Assembly: GCF_003696215.1 (NCBI RefSeq)
Contig: NZ_RFFG01000008.1
Coordinates: 1 to 64,000 of the forward strand
DNA from: Actinomadura harenae
GTDB lineage: Bacteria > Actinomycetota > Actinomycetes > Streptosporangiales > Streptosporangiaceae
DNA: 64,000 nt
Direction: 5' to 3'
Shown here in pieces: positions 41,063 through 50,554 of the stretch (within the stretch, counting starts at the first letter, position 1; each line of letters starts with the position of its first letter). Under the pieces are notes generated by a model that worked only from the letters and a program-made list of their open reading frames with translations, was not told the DNA's origin and made no database searches. The position numbers and the translations under genes were made by a program.

Positions 41063-43202
41063 GGCGCCGCGCGATGTCGTCGGCCCGGGGGTCGCCCGCG
41101 TCCCGGTAGATCGCGAGCGCCCGCCGCAGGTGCTCGCGCGCGGCGTCCGGATCGTCCGCGAGGCCGGCCAGCAGCAGCCTCGCCTCGGCCTCGTAGTGGA
41201 CACCGTCCAGCGCGGCGGCGGCCTCTTCGAGCAACCCGATCGCCGTCGCGGCGTCGCCGCCGTCGGCGTGCAGCCCCCCGAGCGCGATCAGCACGCGCGA
41301 GGCCATCCGCGTGTCGCCGATCGACCGGAAGTGCGCGAGCGCCGCGTCCAGCTCACCGGCGGCCTGACGACGGAGCCCGTCCGACTCCACGGTGGACTTC
41401 CCGTCGGCGAGGGCGTGAAGGGTCCGGCCTCGGAAGTAGCGGACGAGGGCGACGCCGCGCCACTCCCCCGCCTCCCGGTTCAGGGCGTACGAGCGGTCGT
41501 AGGCGTCCAGCGCGGCCTGCGGATCGGTGAGGTCGAGCAGCCTGCCCCGGAACTCCCACGCCGACGCGAGCAGGATCCGCGCCCGCGCGGAATCGGCCGA
41601 CCCGGGGTGTCCCTCGGCGTCGCGCAGGGCCTGGTCGGCGAGCCGGATCGCGGTGTCCAGTTCCTCGGCCGCCCGGGCGTGGTCGCCCAGGTCGGTGTGG
41701 GCGCGCGAGACCAGCGAGCGCAGGCGCGCCTCGGCGAGGACGGCGCCGGACTCGCGCGCCGACCGCGCGCCGAGACCGCTGGTCGCGGCCCAGTCCGCGA
41801 GGTGCCGGTGGTTGAGGTAGTAGCCGGTCAGGACCTCGGCGAGCTGCCAGGTCTCGGTGTGCCAGCCCCGCTCGCGCGCGGCCCCGACGACCGCGACCAG
41901 CCCGGCGCGTTCGGCGTCCAGCCAGGCCAGCGCCTTTCGCTTGGCCTCCTTCGGGTCGTCCTCCTTCGGGCCGTCCGCGCGGAACGGGTCGGCGCGCGAG
42001 GCGAGGAGGTCGCGAAGGTCGGCGACGCGCGTCCGGGTCCCCATGAGGACGTGGTCGGCGAACGCCGCCGTCGCCAGGTGATGGCGGACGAGTTCGTGGA
42101 CGGCGGTTTCGCGCTGCTCCGGTGTTTCCTCCTCGTGCGCGCGCTCGCGCGCGTGGACGCGGACCAGGTCGTGGAAGGCGTAGCGCCCACCGGCACGTCG
42201 TTCCAGCAGGGAGGCGGCCGCGAGAGCCGTGAGGCCGCGCCGTGCGGCGTCCACGTCGAGGGACGCCGCGACGGCGGCGGTGCCGGCGGCGAAGTCGGGG
42301 CCGGGGATCAGCGCGAGCCGCCGGTACAGGAGGCGGACGGGGTCGGGGAGGTTGTCGTAGACCGTGGTGAAAGCGGCGGACACTAGCGGTTCCTCCCCCA
42401 GGGACAGCGCCGGCAACCGGCGGCCCTCGTCGGCCAGTTCGGCGACCAGATCGTCCACCGTCCGGTCGTGCAGGGCCGCGATCTGCGCGGCGACCACACG
42501 GAGCGCGAGGGGCAGCCCACCGCACAGCGCCACGATCCGCGTGGCGGGCGGGCCGTCCGGGGCGAGGCCGCAGAGCGCGGTCAGCAGGTCGAGGGCGTCC
42601 TCGTCGGCGAGCCGCCCGAGGTCGACCGAGCGCGCGCCGTCCAGGCGGAGTTCGCCCAGGTCGGCGCCCGGCGCCGGGGTGACCAGGACGAGGCTGCCGG
42701 GCGCGGACGGCTTGAGCCGCCGCACCAGCGCGGGATCGGCGGCGTTCTCGACGATGGCGAGCGTCGCGCGGCCCGCCGAGCGCGTGCGGAGCTGCCCGAC
42801 GCGTCCGGGGATCGTCGACGGCATCCACCGCGAGGTCAGGCCGTAGCCGGTGAGGTACTCGCCCAGCAGGACGAACGGGTCGGCGTCCGCGCCGTGGTCG
42901 GCGGCGTCCACGTACAGGTTGCCGCCGGGGAAGCGGTCGCGCGTCCGGAACGCGAAGCGGCGGACGAGCGCGCGCCGTCCGACGCCGGGCGGTCCGGTGA
43001 CGACGGCCGTGCGCGGCTGCGCCGTCGCGTCGCTGGCGAAGTCGAGGAGCTCCTCCAGGGCGTCCGAGCGGTCGACGAACAGGTCGGCCGGGCCGGGCGC
43101 CTGCCAGGGGGTGTCCCAGTCCGGCCGCGCCTCGTTGAAGGTGCCGATCTGGATGACCTTCTGCGCGTCCCCGGTGAAGGTGTTGTCGCCGCCTTCGCGC
43201 AC
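41049..43202 (-). CDS. NLR-like STAND protein with N-terminal amyloid/RHIM-like motif
   Basis: From the GTG at 43202 (AAGGGG six nt upstream) the 717-residue protein begins with NTFTGDAQKVIQIGTFN at residues 7-23. Its IQIG core matches the RHIM core of mammalian RIPK1. Residues about 50-300 form an NB-ARC-like STAND module: GPPGVGRRAL at the P-loop, LAIVENAADPA at Walker B, GGLPLALRVVAAQIA as the GLPL motif. A winged-helix region (LLERRAGGRYAFHDLVRVHARE) follows, then TPR-like helices to the end. The P-loop Lys is Arg and Walker B Asp is replaced, so ATP hydrolysis may be lost. A sister motif ends the divergent neighbour, implying a receptor-effector pair. Confidence 0.88.
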   Translation of the reverse strand: MREGGDNTFTGDAQKVIQIGTFNEARPDWDTPWQAPGPADLFVDRSDALEELLDFASDATAQPRTAVVTGPPGVGRRALVRRFAFRTRDRFPGGNLYVDAADHGADADPFVLLGEYLTGYGLTSRWMPSTIPGRVGQLRTRSAGRATLAIVENAADPALVRRLKPSAPGSLVLVTPAPGADLGELRLDGARSVDLGRLADEDALDLLTALCGLAPDGPPATRIVALCGGLPLALRVVAAQIAALHDRTVDDLVAELADEGRRLPALSLGEEPLVSAAFTTVYDNLPDPVRLLYRRLALIPGPDFAAGTAAVAASLDVDAARRGLTALAAASLLERRAGGRYAFHDLVRVHARERAHEEETPEQRETAVHELVRHHLATAAFADHVLMGTRTRVADLRDLLASRADPFRADGPKEDDPKEAKRKALAWLDAERAGLVAVVGAARERGWHTETWQLAEVLTGYYLNHRHLADWAATSGLGARSARESGAVLAEARLRSLVSRAHTDLGDHARAAEELDTAIRLADQALRDAEGHPGSADSARARILLASAWEFRGRLLDLTDPQAALDAYDRSYALNREAGEWRGVALVRYFRGRTLHALADGKSTVESDGLRRQAAGELDAALAHFRSIGDTRMASRVLIALGGLHADGGDAATAIGLLEEAAAALDGVHYEAEARLLLAGLADDPDAAREHLRRALAIYRDAGDPRADDIARRLTEG

Positions 43203-43340
43203 GCGAGCCCCTTTCCCGCAAGGGTTTCCGACCGCTCCGCCGGAAACGTACACCGATTCGCGTCCGGGCGGGGACGGGCATGATGGAGTCGGTGCGCCGT
43301 CGTCCTGACGGCCCTTCGAACCCGGCCCGGGGAGCTCCTG

Positions 43341-43757
43341 ATGGATCCGATCACGATCGCCGTTCTGACCGCCGCGACGGGGAAGGCCGTCGAGATGGCG
43401 GGCGACCCCGTGCGGAACGGGACCAGGCAGCTGTACGCCCTGATCCGGGGCCGGTTCAAGGACGACGAGGAGCTCGCGAAGGCCGAGGAGGCACCGGAGG
43501 GGCCGGAGAAGGCGCGGGCCCTTTCGGGCGTGATCCGGCGCGCGGCCGAGGCCGACCCCGAGGTGCGCCGGGAGGCCGAGGCCCTGGAGGCGCTGATCCG
43601 GCAGGCGGCGGAGGCGAACCAGGAGCTCTGGCGCGAGCTGGAGACGCTGCGCGCCGCCGTCCAGGCGCAGCCGCGGGCGTCGTACTCCAACAACTTCTAC
43701 GGGTCGGCGCAGAAGGTCGTCCAGATCAACAACAACAGCGGGAGCCTCGACCTCTGA
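43341..43757 (+). CDS. Putative Bell-type helical effector with C-terminal amyloid motif
   Basis: The 138-residue protein starts MDPITIAVLTAATGKA, continues through RQLYALIRGRFKDDEE and is predicted mostly helical to about residue 110, with Ala/Glu/Arg heptads. The C terminus reads NNFYGSAQKVVQINNNS at residues 117-133, sharing 9 of the first 13 positions with the NLR N-terminal motif (N-x-F-x-G-x-AQKV-x-QI). The N-terminal part resembles small helical domains (Bell) proposed as membrane-active effectors in bacterial amyloid-signalling pairs. It is divergent from the NLR-like gene with 138 bp between. GGAG lies 7 nt before the ATG. Toxicity is an inference. Confidence 0.8.
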   Translation: MDPITIAVLTAATGKAVEMAGDPVRNGTRQLYALIRGRFKDDEELAKAEEAPEGPEKARALSGVIRRAAEADPEVRREAEALEALIRQAAEANQELWRELETLRAAVQAQPRASYSNNFYGSAQKVVQINNNSGSLDL

Positions 43758-43829
43758 TCCTGGCGGGGAACGACAGCACGCCTGGGACGAACTGACGCAA
43801 ATCAGGATGGGCCGCGTACGCTCGCTGAC

Positions 43830-44947
43830 GTGAGCGTGGTCCGTCGCGCGACCCGGTGTCGCTGGGCTGTGGTGGTGGCGTTCGTGGCATTGCTCTGTGC
43901 CACGCCGATCGTGCTCTCCGCCTTACCCGCGTCGTCCTCGGGGTTGAAACCGGCGGAGCTGGTGCGGCGCGTACTCGGGTCCGGAGCGCGCGCGCACGAG
44001 GGGCTCATAGAGGTCACCGGCTCGCTCGGCCTTCCCGACCTTCCCGGCTTGGACGAGGCGACCGGCCCACTGCACGGCACGTCCCGCATGCGTTCCTGGT
44101 ACGACGGGACGCGCCGCTGGCGGCTCGCCGAACTGTCCACGACCGGCGAGCGCGACTACCTGTCCAACGGCGACAGCTTCGACATCTGGGATTACGAGCA
44201 GAACCAGTACACGCGCATCGCCGGGCATCCCGCCGTGCGACTGCCCAACGCGACCGACTTGACACCGCCCGCGCTGGCGCGCCGCCTGCTGAAGCTCGTG
44301 CGCGCGCAGGACAAGCTGACCACCCTGAAGCCGCGCCGTGTCGCCGGACGGTCGGCCGACGGCCTCCGCGTCACCGCCGCCGACCCGGACACGACGGTCG
44401 GCGCGGTGGACGTGTGGAGCGACCCGTCCACGGGCGTGCCGCTGGAGGTGCGCGTGGTGTCGCGCGGGACGGCGCGTCCGGCGCTGACCACGCGGTTCCT
44501 GGAGTTCGCGCCGAAGCGCCCGGCCGCGAAGGACGTCGCGCCGCGTCCGGCGCGCGGCCTCCCGCGCGGCACGGTCGACGCGCCCGACCTGCTGTCCCGG
44601 CTGGTCACGTTCACGAACCTGCGGCTGCCGGACCGGCTCACCGGACGCGAGGCCCTCCCCGGGACGGCGTCCGTCGCGAGCATCCGGGGGTACGCGGGCG
44701 GGTTCGGATCGCTCGCGGTCGCGCCGCTGCCGCCCCGGTACGGGCAGCAGCTGGTGGGCGCGGCGCAGGAGGCGGGCGCGGCGCTCACCCCGCTGCGGCC
44801 GCCGCGCGGACGCGGCGGCGAGTACCTCATGCTGACCACGCCGCTGCTGAACGCGATGCTCTTCCACTCCGACGCCGGGCCGACGTTCCTGCTGGTCGGG
44901 GCCGTCCGGCCCGAGGTTCTGACGGCCGCCGCCGGGGAGCTCGCGTC

Positions 44948-44951
<4 letters not shown>
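43830..44951 (+). CDS. Secreted/membrane-anchored LolA-like protein of an ABC operon
   Basis: The 373-residue protein has an N-terminal transmembrane/signal segment (WAVVVAFVALLCATPIVLSAL). An extracytoplasmic domain follows with LVRRVLGSGARAHEGLIEVTGSLGLP, YDGTRRWRLAELSTTGERDYLSNGDSFDIWDYEQNQYTRI-type beta strands (positions about 90-130), and VDVWSDPSTGVPLEVRVVSRG, reminiscent of the LolA/MucB lipoprotein-binding fold. The GTG at 43830 lies 7 nt after TACGCT, suggesting a leaderless message. It overlaps the ABC ATPase gene by 4 nt and so probably works with that transporter. Confidence 0.78.
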
Positions 44952-45870
<919 letters not shown>

Positions 45871-45874
<4 letters not shown>

Positions 45875-46701
45875 TCCGGACCGAGCTGGTGAAGATGCTG
45901 CGGCGGCCCCGGACGTGGGTGTCGCTGCTCCTGCTGTGCGGGCTGCCCGGGCTCGTCGCGGCGTTCCTCGGCGTCACGAAGGTCGCGCCGCCCGCCGGGC
46001 AGGGCCCCGCGTTCCTGGCGGCCGTCCTGTCGAACGGGACGCTGTACCCGGCGGCGGCGCTCGCGATGGTGCTGCCGCTGTTCCTGCCCGTGTCGGTCGC
46101 GGTCGTCGGCGGGGACGCGGTCGCGGGCGAGGCGGGCTCGGGGATGCTGCGCTACCTGCTGCTCCGTCCCGTCGGACGGACGCGGCTGCTGGTCGCCAAG
46201 CTCGCCGCGCTCACCGGGTTCGTCCTGGTCGCGGTGGTCGCGGTGACGGTCAGCTCGTACGCGGTCGGGATCGCGGTGTTCGGCGCGAAGCCCGCCTCGG
46301 CGGTGACCGGCGCGAGCCTGGTGACCTCGATGTCCGGGACGGGCCTGACCACGCCGCAGGTGCTGCTGCGGCTGGCGTGCGCGATGCTCTACGTCGGGGT
46401 GTCGATGCTCGGCGTCGGCGCGATCGCGCTGTTCCTGTCCACGGTGACGGACTCGCCGCTCGGCGCGGCCCTCGGCGCGCTCGCCGCCCTGGTGACCAGC
46501 CAGATCCTCGTGTCGCTGGACGCGGCGGCGTCCGTCCACCCCTACCTGCCCACGCGGTACTGGCTCGCCTGGATCGACTTCTTCCGCGCCCCGGTCCTCT
46601 GGCACGACATCGGGCGCGGCCTCGCGCTCCAGGCCGTCTACGTGGCGGTGTTCCTCGCCGCCGCCTGGGCCAACTTCGCCACCCGCGACATCACCGCCTG
46701 A
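45871..46701 (+). CDS. ABC-2 family permease
   Basis: The 276-residue membrane protein has about six helices, for example WVSLLLLCGLPGLVAAFLG, LYPAAALAMVLPLFLPVSVAVV and LAALTGFVLVAVVAVTVSSYAVG. The motif GDAVAGEAGSGMLRYLLLRPVGRTRLLVAK is characteristic of ABC-2 permeases. It partners the preceding ATPase. Confidence 0.93.
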
Positions 46702-46705
46702 CCGC

Positions 46706-46753
46706 GCGCGTCACGATCCGGGCGCGTCACGATCCGGGCGCTTCACGATCCGG
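46706..46753. repeat. 16-bp tandem repeat, three copies
   Basis: GCGC(G/T)TCACGATCCGG is repeated three times end to end across the junction of the permease and the convergent lipase-like gene. The last copy overlaps that gene's 3' end and supplies its final codons. Confidence 0.9.
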
Positions 46754-47570
46754 GCGCGCGGAGGGACGCGCAGTCGGACGGCGCGGGGGCCGTCATCGGG
46801 TCGCCGCCGAGCGCGCGCAGGACGATGCCGTCCACGAGCGGGTCGGACGGCAGGTCGTCGTGACCGGCGGCGGCGTCCGGGCAGACCTGCTGGAGGACGA
46901 CGTTGACCGCGCCGTCCAGGCGGGCGGACCCGGGCGGCGTGACGACCTGGTCGCGAGTCGTCCACACCGACATCCACTCGGGCCGGTCGCCGACGCGGTG
47001 GCCCAGCTTGCGCAGCAGCGCGCTGCCCGGGACGAGCTGCTGGCACGCGACCGGGCACGCGCCGGGCGACAGCGCCGCGCCCGCCGCCGAGACGTCCGCG
47101 CCCTGGTGCGGGGAGCCGAGCGTGACGATCCGCCGGGCCTTGTGCGCGCCGTCGTGGTCGCGCGCCCACAGCCGCGTGACGACGCCGCCCGCCGAGTAGC
47201 CGACGACGTCCACCGAGGGCGCGCCGCCGCGCAGCAGGGCGTTCACCTTCTTGTCCAGCACGCTCGCCTGTTTCCGCAGGTCACCGGTGCCGTCGCCGGG
47301 CGGGACGACGATCGCGGTGCGGCGTCCCAGGCGTTCGAGGCGCATCGCGAGGGCGGCCAGGCCGTCCGTCCCGCCGCCGTAGCCGGGCACGAGCACGACC
47401 GGGCCGGGCGCGGACTGGTCGGCGGCGGGCCCGGCGTGCCGCACGGCGCGGGCGAGCGTGAGCCGTCCGGCGACGACCAGGACGACCACGACGGCGAGCG
47501 CCGTCATCCCGCCGACGTACCAGCGCCGCCGCGGGCTGAGGCCCCCCAGCCACCACACATAGGCACACAT
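46743..47570 (-). CDS. Membrane-anchored alpha/beta hydrolase (lipase/esterase)
   Basis: The protein of about 275 residues has an N-terminal transmembrane helix (WYVGGMTALAVVVVLVVAG) and an extracytoplasmic alpha/beta-hydrolase domain. Key elements are VVLVPGYGGGTDGLAAL (oxyanion HG-like), the nucleophile elbow VDVVGYSAGGVVTRLWA (GxSxG) and the acid/base region PEWMSVWTTRDQVVTPPGSA with CPDAAAGHDDLPSDP providing the likely His. Cys residues (CPVACQQ) could form a disulfide. It resembles triacylglycerol lipases. The ATG at 47570 is preferred over a GTG two codons upstream. Confidence 0.87.
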   Translation of the reverse strand: MCAYVWWLGGLSPRRRWYVGGMTALAVVVVLVVAGRLTLARAVRHAGPAADQSAPGPVVLVPGYGGGTDGLAALAMRLERLGRRTAIVVPPGDGTGDLRKQASVLDKKVNALLRGGAPSVDVVGYSAGGVVTRLWARDHDGAHKARRIVTLGSPHQGADVSAAGAALSPGACPVACQQLVPGSALLRKLGHRVGDRPEWMSVWTTRDQVVTPPGSARLDGAVNVVLQQVCPDAAAGHDDLPSDPLVDGIVLRALGGDPMTAPAPSDCASLRAPGS

Positions 47571-47630
47571 ACCCACCCAGGACCGCGCTTCACTCCCGGA
47601 CGGGAGCTTCGTGGGATCGTGGAACGTTGA

Positions 47631-47648
47631 TCATTCCGATCGGAATGA
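47631..47648. promoter_or_regulatory. Perfect 18-bp palindrome, operator candidate
   Basis: TCATTCCGA-TCGGAATGA is a perfect palindrome 64 bp upstream of the quinone oxidoreductase gene. Its size and symmetry suit a TetR- or MarR-type repressor. No regulator gene is adjacent. Confidence 0.65.
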
Positions 47649-47712
47649 CCAGCCTTCGCCGCGGGTTTGCCCGGTGAAGGGACACAACGGCGCGAGAACT
47701 GGGGAGTGGCAC

Positions 47713-48690
47713 ATGGAATCGACGGCGATCGTGATCCGCGAGCAGGGCGGACCCGAGGTCCTGCGGCCCGAGCGGGTGGACGTGCCGTCCGAGGCCGGAC
47801 CGGGTGAGGCGATCGTCGAGACCGCCTACGCCGGGGTCAACTTCCTCGACATCTACCAGCGCGAGGGCCGCTACCCCATGGAGCTGCCGTACGTGCCCGG
47901 CAGCGAGGGCTCCGGACGCGTCGTCGCCGTCGGCGAGGGCGTCACCGAGGTCGAGCCCGGCGACCGCGTCGCCTGGGAGAGCGTCCCCGGCTCGTACGCG
48001 CGGCACCTGGTCGCCCCGGCCGCGCGCCTGCTGCCCGTCCCGGACGGCGTGGACGACGCGCAGGCCGCGGCCCTCCCCCTCCAGGGCCTGACCGCCCACT
48101 ACCTCGCGACCGACTCGCACCCGATCCGCAAGGGGGAGACCGTCCTGATCCACGCCGGGGCGGGCGGCACCGGGCTCGTCCTGACGCAGGTCGCGAAGAT
48201 CCTCGGCGCGACCGTCATCACCACGGTCTCGACCGACGAGAAGGCGGAGATCTCCCGCGAGGCGGGCGCCGACCACGTCCTGGTCGGCTACGACGGGTTC
48301 GACGGCCGCGTCCGCGACCTGACCGGCGGGCTCGGCGTCCACGCCGTCTACGACGGGGTCGGGCAGAGCACCTTCGACCGCTCGCTCGCGTCCCTGCGCC
48401 GGCGGGGCACGTTCGTCCTGTTCGGCGGGGCGAGCGGGCCCGTCCCGCCGGTCGACCCGATGCGCCTCGCCGCCGCGGGCTCGGTCAAGCTCACCCGTCC
48501 CACCCTCAACGACTTCGTCGCCGACCCGGACGAGCTCCGCTTCCGCTACCGCGACCTGCTCGACTGGGCGTTCCTGGGACAGCTGAAGATCCGCGTCCAC
48601 GCCGAGTACGCGCTCGAGGACGCCGCGCAGGCCCACCGCGACCTCGCCGGACGCGGCACCATCGGCAAGCTCCTGATCCGCACGAACTGA
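47713..48690 (+). CDS. Quinone oxidoreductase (zeta-crystallin type MDR)
   Basis: The 325-residue protein is a zinc-free medium-chain dehydrogenase: N-terminal GroES-like domain (ETAYAGVNFLDIYQREGRYP), NADPH-binding Rossmann motif VLIHAGAGGTGLVLTQVAKILGA, and YDGVGQSTFDRSLASLRRRG. Catalytic zinc ligands are absent, as in QorA. It reduces quinones with NADPH in the cytoplasm. It probably has its own promoter behind the 18-bp palindrome. Confidence 0.94.
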   Translation: MESTAIVIREQGGPEVLRPERVDVPSEAGPGEAIVETAYAGVNFLDIYQREGRYPMELPYVPGSEGSGRVVAVGEGVTEVEPGDRVAWESVPGSYARHLVAPAARLLPVPDGVDDAQAAALPLQGLTAHYLATDSHPIRKGETVLIHAGAGGTGLVLTQVAKILGATVITTVSTDEKAEISREAGADHVLVGYDGFDGRVRDLTGGLGVHAVYDGVGQSTFDRSLASLRRRGTFVLFGGASGPVPPVDPMRLAAAGSVKLTRPTLNDFVADPDELRFRYRDLLDWAFLGQLKIRVHAEYALEDAAQAHRDLAGRGTIGKLLIRTN

Positions 48691-48716
48691 CGCCTCGGCC
48701 GGGGCGGGCGGGTCGC

Positions 48717-49115
48717 CTACCCGTCCGCCTCCCCGAGCAGGTCCCAGCGGTTCCCGGCGATGTCGAGGAACACCGCGACCCGCCCGTACGGCTCGTCCCG
48801 CGGCTCCGACACGAACCGCACCCCCGCCGCGACCATCCGCTCGTACGCCGCGTCGAAGTCGTCCACCCACTGGAAGAACCCGACCCGCCCGGCGGCCTGG
48901 TCCCCGACCACGGCCTTCTGCCGCTCCCCGTCCGCGCGCGCGAGCAGCAGCCCCGTCCCGCCGCCCGGCGGACGGACCACCACCCACCGCTTCGGCCGCC
49001 CGTCGTTCGTGAGCGCCGGAGTGTCCTCCACCAGTTCGAACCCGAGCACCCCGGTGAAGAACTCGATCGCCGGGTCGTACTCGTCGACCACCAGCGCCAC
49101 AAGATCAATCCGCAT
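48717..49115 (-). CDS. VOC-family (glyoxalase/dioxygenase fold) protein
   Basis: The 132-residue protein has two beta-alpha-beta-beta-beta units: DLVALVVDEYDPAIEFFTGVLGFELVED and FFQWVDDFDAAYERMVAAGVRFVSEPRDEPYGRVAVFLDIAGNRWDLLG. The late Asp/Asn pattern suits VOC proteins of unknown substrate. It is convergent with the oxidoreductase gene and divergent from an APH-like gene. Confidence 0.88.
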   Translation of the reverse strand: MRIDLVALVVDEYDPAIEFFTGVLGFELVEDTPALTNDGRPKRWVVVRPPGGGTGLLLARADGERQKAVVGDQAAGRVGFFQWVDDFDAAYERMVAAGVRFVSEPRDEPYGRVAVFLDIAGNRWDLLGEADG

Positions 49116-49170
49116 CCCCCGATCGTAAATCCGTTGCCCACGCCTCCCCCCGCCAGGTCTCATACCGGGA

Positions 49171-50067
49171 ATGAGCCGGATGCACGCCGACGAGGCGACC
49201 ATCACCGAAGAACTCGTCCGCGGCCTCCTGCGCGAACGGTTCCCCGCCTGGGCCGAGCTGCCGATCGACCGCGTCAGCTCGCCGGGGACGGTGAACGCCC
49301 TGTTCCGGCTGGGCGACACCATGTCCGTCCGTCTCCCCCGCGTTGAGAGCGGCGTGCAAGCCCTGCTCAACGAGCGGGAATGGCTGCCCCTCCTCACGCC
49401 GCACCTGCCGGTCCCCGTCCCGGAACCGCTCGCGCTCGGCGAACCCGGCCCCGGGTTCCCCTGGCCCTGGTCGGTGCACCGCTGGCTGGACGGAACGCAC
49501 CCCGCTCCCGGAGCCGATCAGCCCCTCGGCCTCGCCCTCGACCTGGCCGGATTCATCAGGGCCGTCCGCGGCGTCCCCTACCGCGACGGCCCGGCGTCCT
49601 ACCGGGGCGGTGACCTGGCGGACGTGGACGCCGCGACCCGCGAGGCCATCACGCGTCTCGGAGCCGACCTCGACACCGCGCGCGCGACGGCCCTGTGGGA
49701 CGAGTCGGTCGCCGCCCCCGCCTGGGACGGGCCGCCGATGTGGGCGCACTCCGACCTCCTCCCCGCCAACCTGCTGGTCGCGGGGAACGGGCGGCTCGGC
49801 GGCGTCCTCGACTTCGGCACCGCCGGGCTGGGTGATCCGTCCTGCGACCTGATGCCTGCGTGGGCCGTGCTCCCCGCGGGCGAGCGTGGCATCTTCCGCG
49901 AGGCGCTCGGCGTCGACGACGCATCCTGGCTGCGCGGCCGCGGCTGGGCCCTCTCCATGGCGCTGCTCGGGCTTCCGTACTATCGCGAGACGAATCCGTC
50001 CTTCGCCGCCATGTGCCGCCGGACGATCGACGCCGTCCTCACAGCCACGAGTAGTTCGTGTCGTTGA
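49171..50067 (+). CDS. Aminoglycoside phosphotransferase-like kinase
   Basis: The 298-residue protein has the APH fold: nucleotide-binding region FRLGDTMSVRLPRVESGVQAL, the catalytic loop WAHSDLLPANLLVAGNGRLGGVLDFGTAGLGDPSCDLMPAW (HxDxxxxN with Ser for the usual Gly) and the metal-binding DFG. Substrates in this family range from aminoglycosides to sugars and amines, so resistance is not implied. The last 29 bp overlap the convergent NUDIX gene. ATG codons at 49171 and 49180 are both possible. Confidence 0.85.
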   Translation: MSRMHADEATITEELVRGLLRERFPAWAELPIDRVSSPGTVNALFRLGDTMSVRLPRVESGVQALLNEREWLPLLTPHLPVPVPEPLALGEPGPGFPWPWSVHRWLDGTHPAPGADQPLGLALDLAGFIRAVRGVPYRDGPASYRGGDLADVDAATREAITRLGADLDTARATALWDESVAAPAWDGPPMWAHSDLLPANLLVAGNGRLGGVLDFGTAGLGDPSCDLMPAWAVLPAGERGIFREALGVDDASWLRGRGWALSMALLGLPYYRETNPSFAAMCRRTIDAVLTATSSSCR

Positions 50068-50554
50068 AGGGCGGGACCGCGGCGTCGGTGACGGGCGCGT
50101 CCGGGGATGGCAGCGCGGCCAGCCGCGCGGCGACCGGCGGGTACAGGGAGAGCCCCGCGGTGTCGCGGTAGGGCACCCAGACGATCCGGCCGACGTCGTG
50201 GCCGCCCGGCGTGTCGTCGGTCTCCTCGGTCGCGAGCGTCCGCCGGACGTCCCCGGTGATGTGGACGCGGTAGACCAGGTGGAGCTTGCGCGGCGACGGG
50301 GTCGGGCCCGGGCGGGTGACCATCTGGTCGACGGTCCAGAGGAGCCGGGGCGGGGTCGCGTCGGCGAGGTCGAGGGCCAGCTCCTCGGCGAGTTCGCGGC
50401 GCAGCGCGGCGAGCAGGTCCTCGGCGGGTTCGACGTTGCCGCCGGGGACGGTGTGGAGGGGCGCGGCCCGGCGGACGCGGTGGATGAGGGCGACCTCGTC
50501 CGCGTGGAAGACCAGGGCGCCGACGCGGATCTTGATCCGGGTGAACTCGGACAT
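50039..50554 (-). CDS. NUDIX hydrolase
   Basis: The protein of about 171 residues has the NUDIX box GGNVEPAEDLLAALRRELAEELAL (GxxxxxExxxxxxxREUxEExxU), around residues 38-62. Its start overlaps the stop of the upstream response regulator (TGATG), so it is the third gene of a kinase-regulator-NUDIX operon. Nucleoside-diphosphate derivatives are the usual substrates. Confidence 0.9.
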   Translation of the reverse strand: MSEFTRIKIRVGALVFHADEVALIHRVRRAAPLHTVPGGNVEPAEDLLAALRRELAEELALDLADATPPRLLWTVDQMVTRPGPTPSPRKLHLVYRVHITGDVRRTLATEETDDTPGGHDVGRIVWVPYRDTAGLSLYPPVAARLAALPSPDAPVTDAAVPPFNDTNYSWL

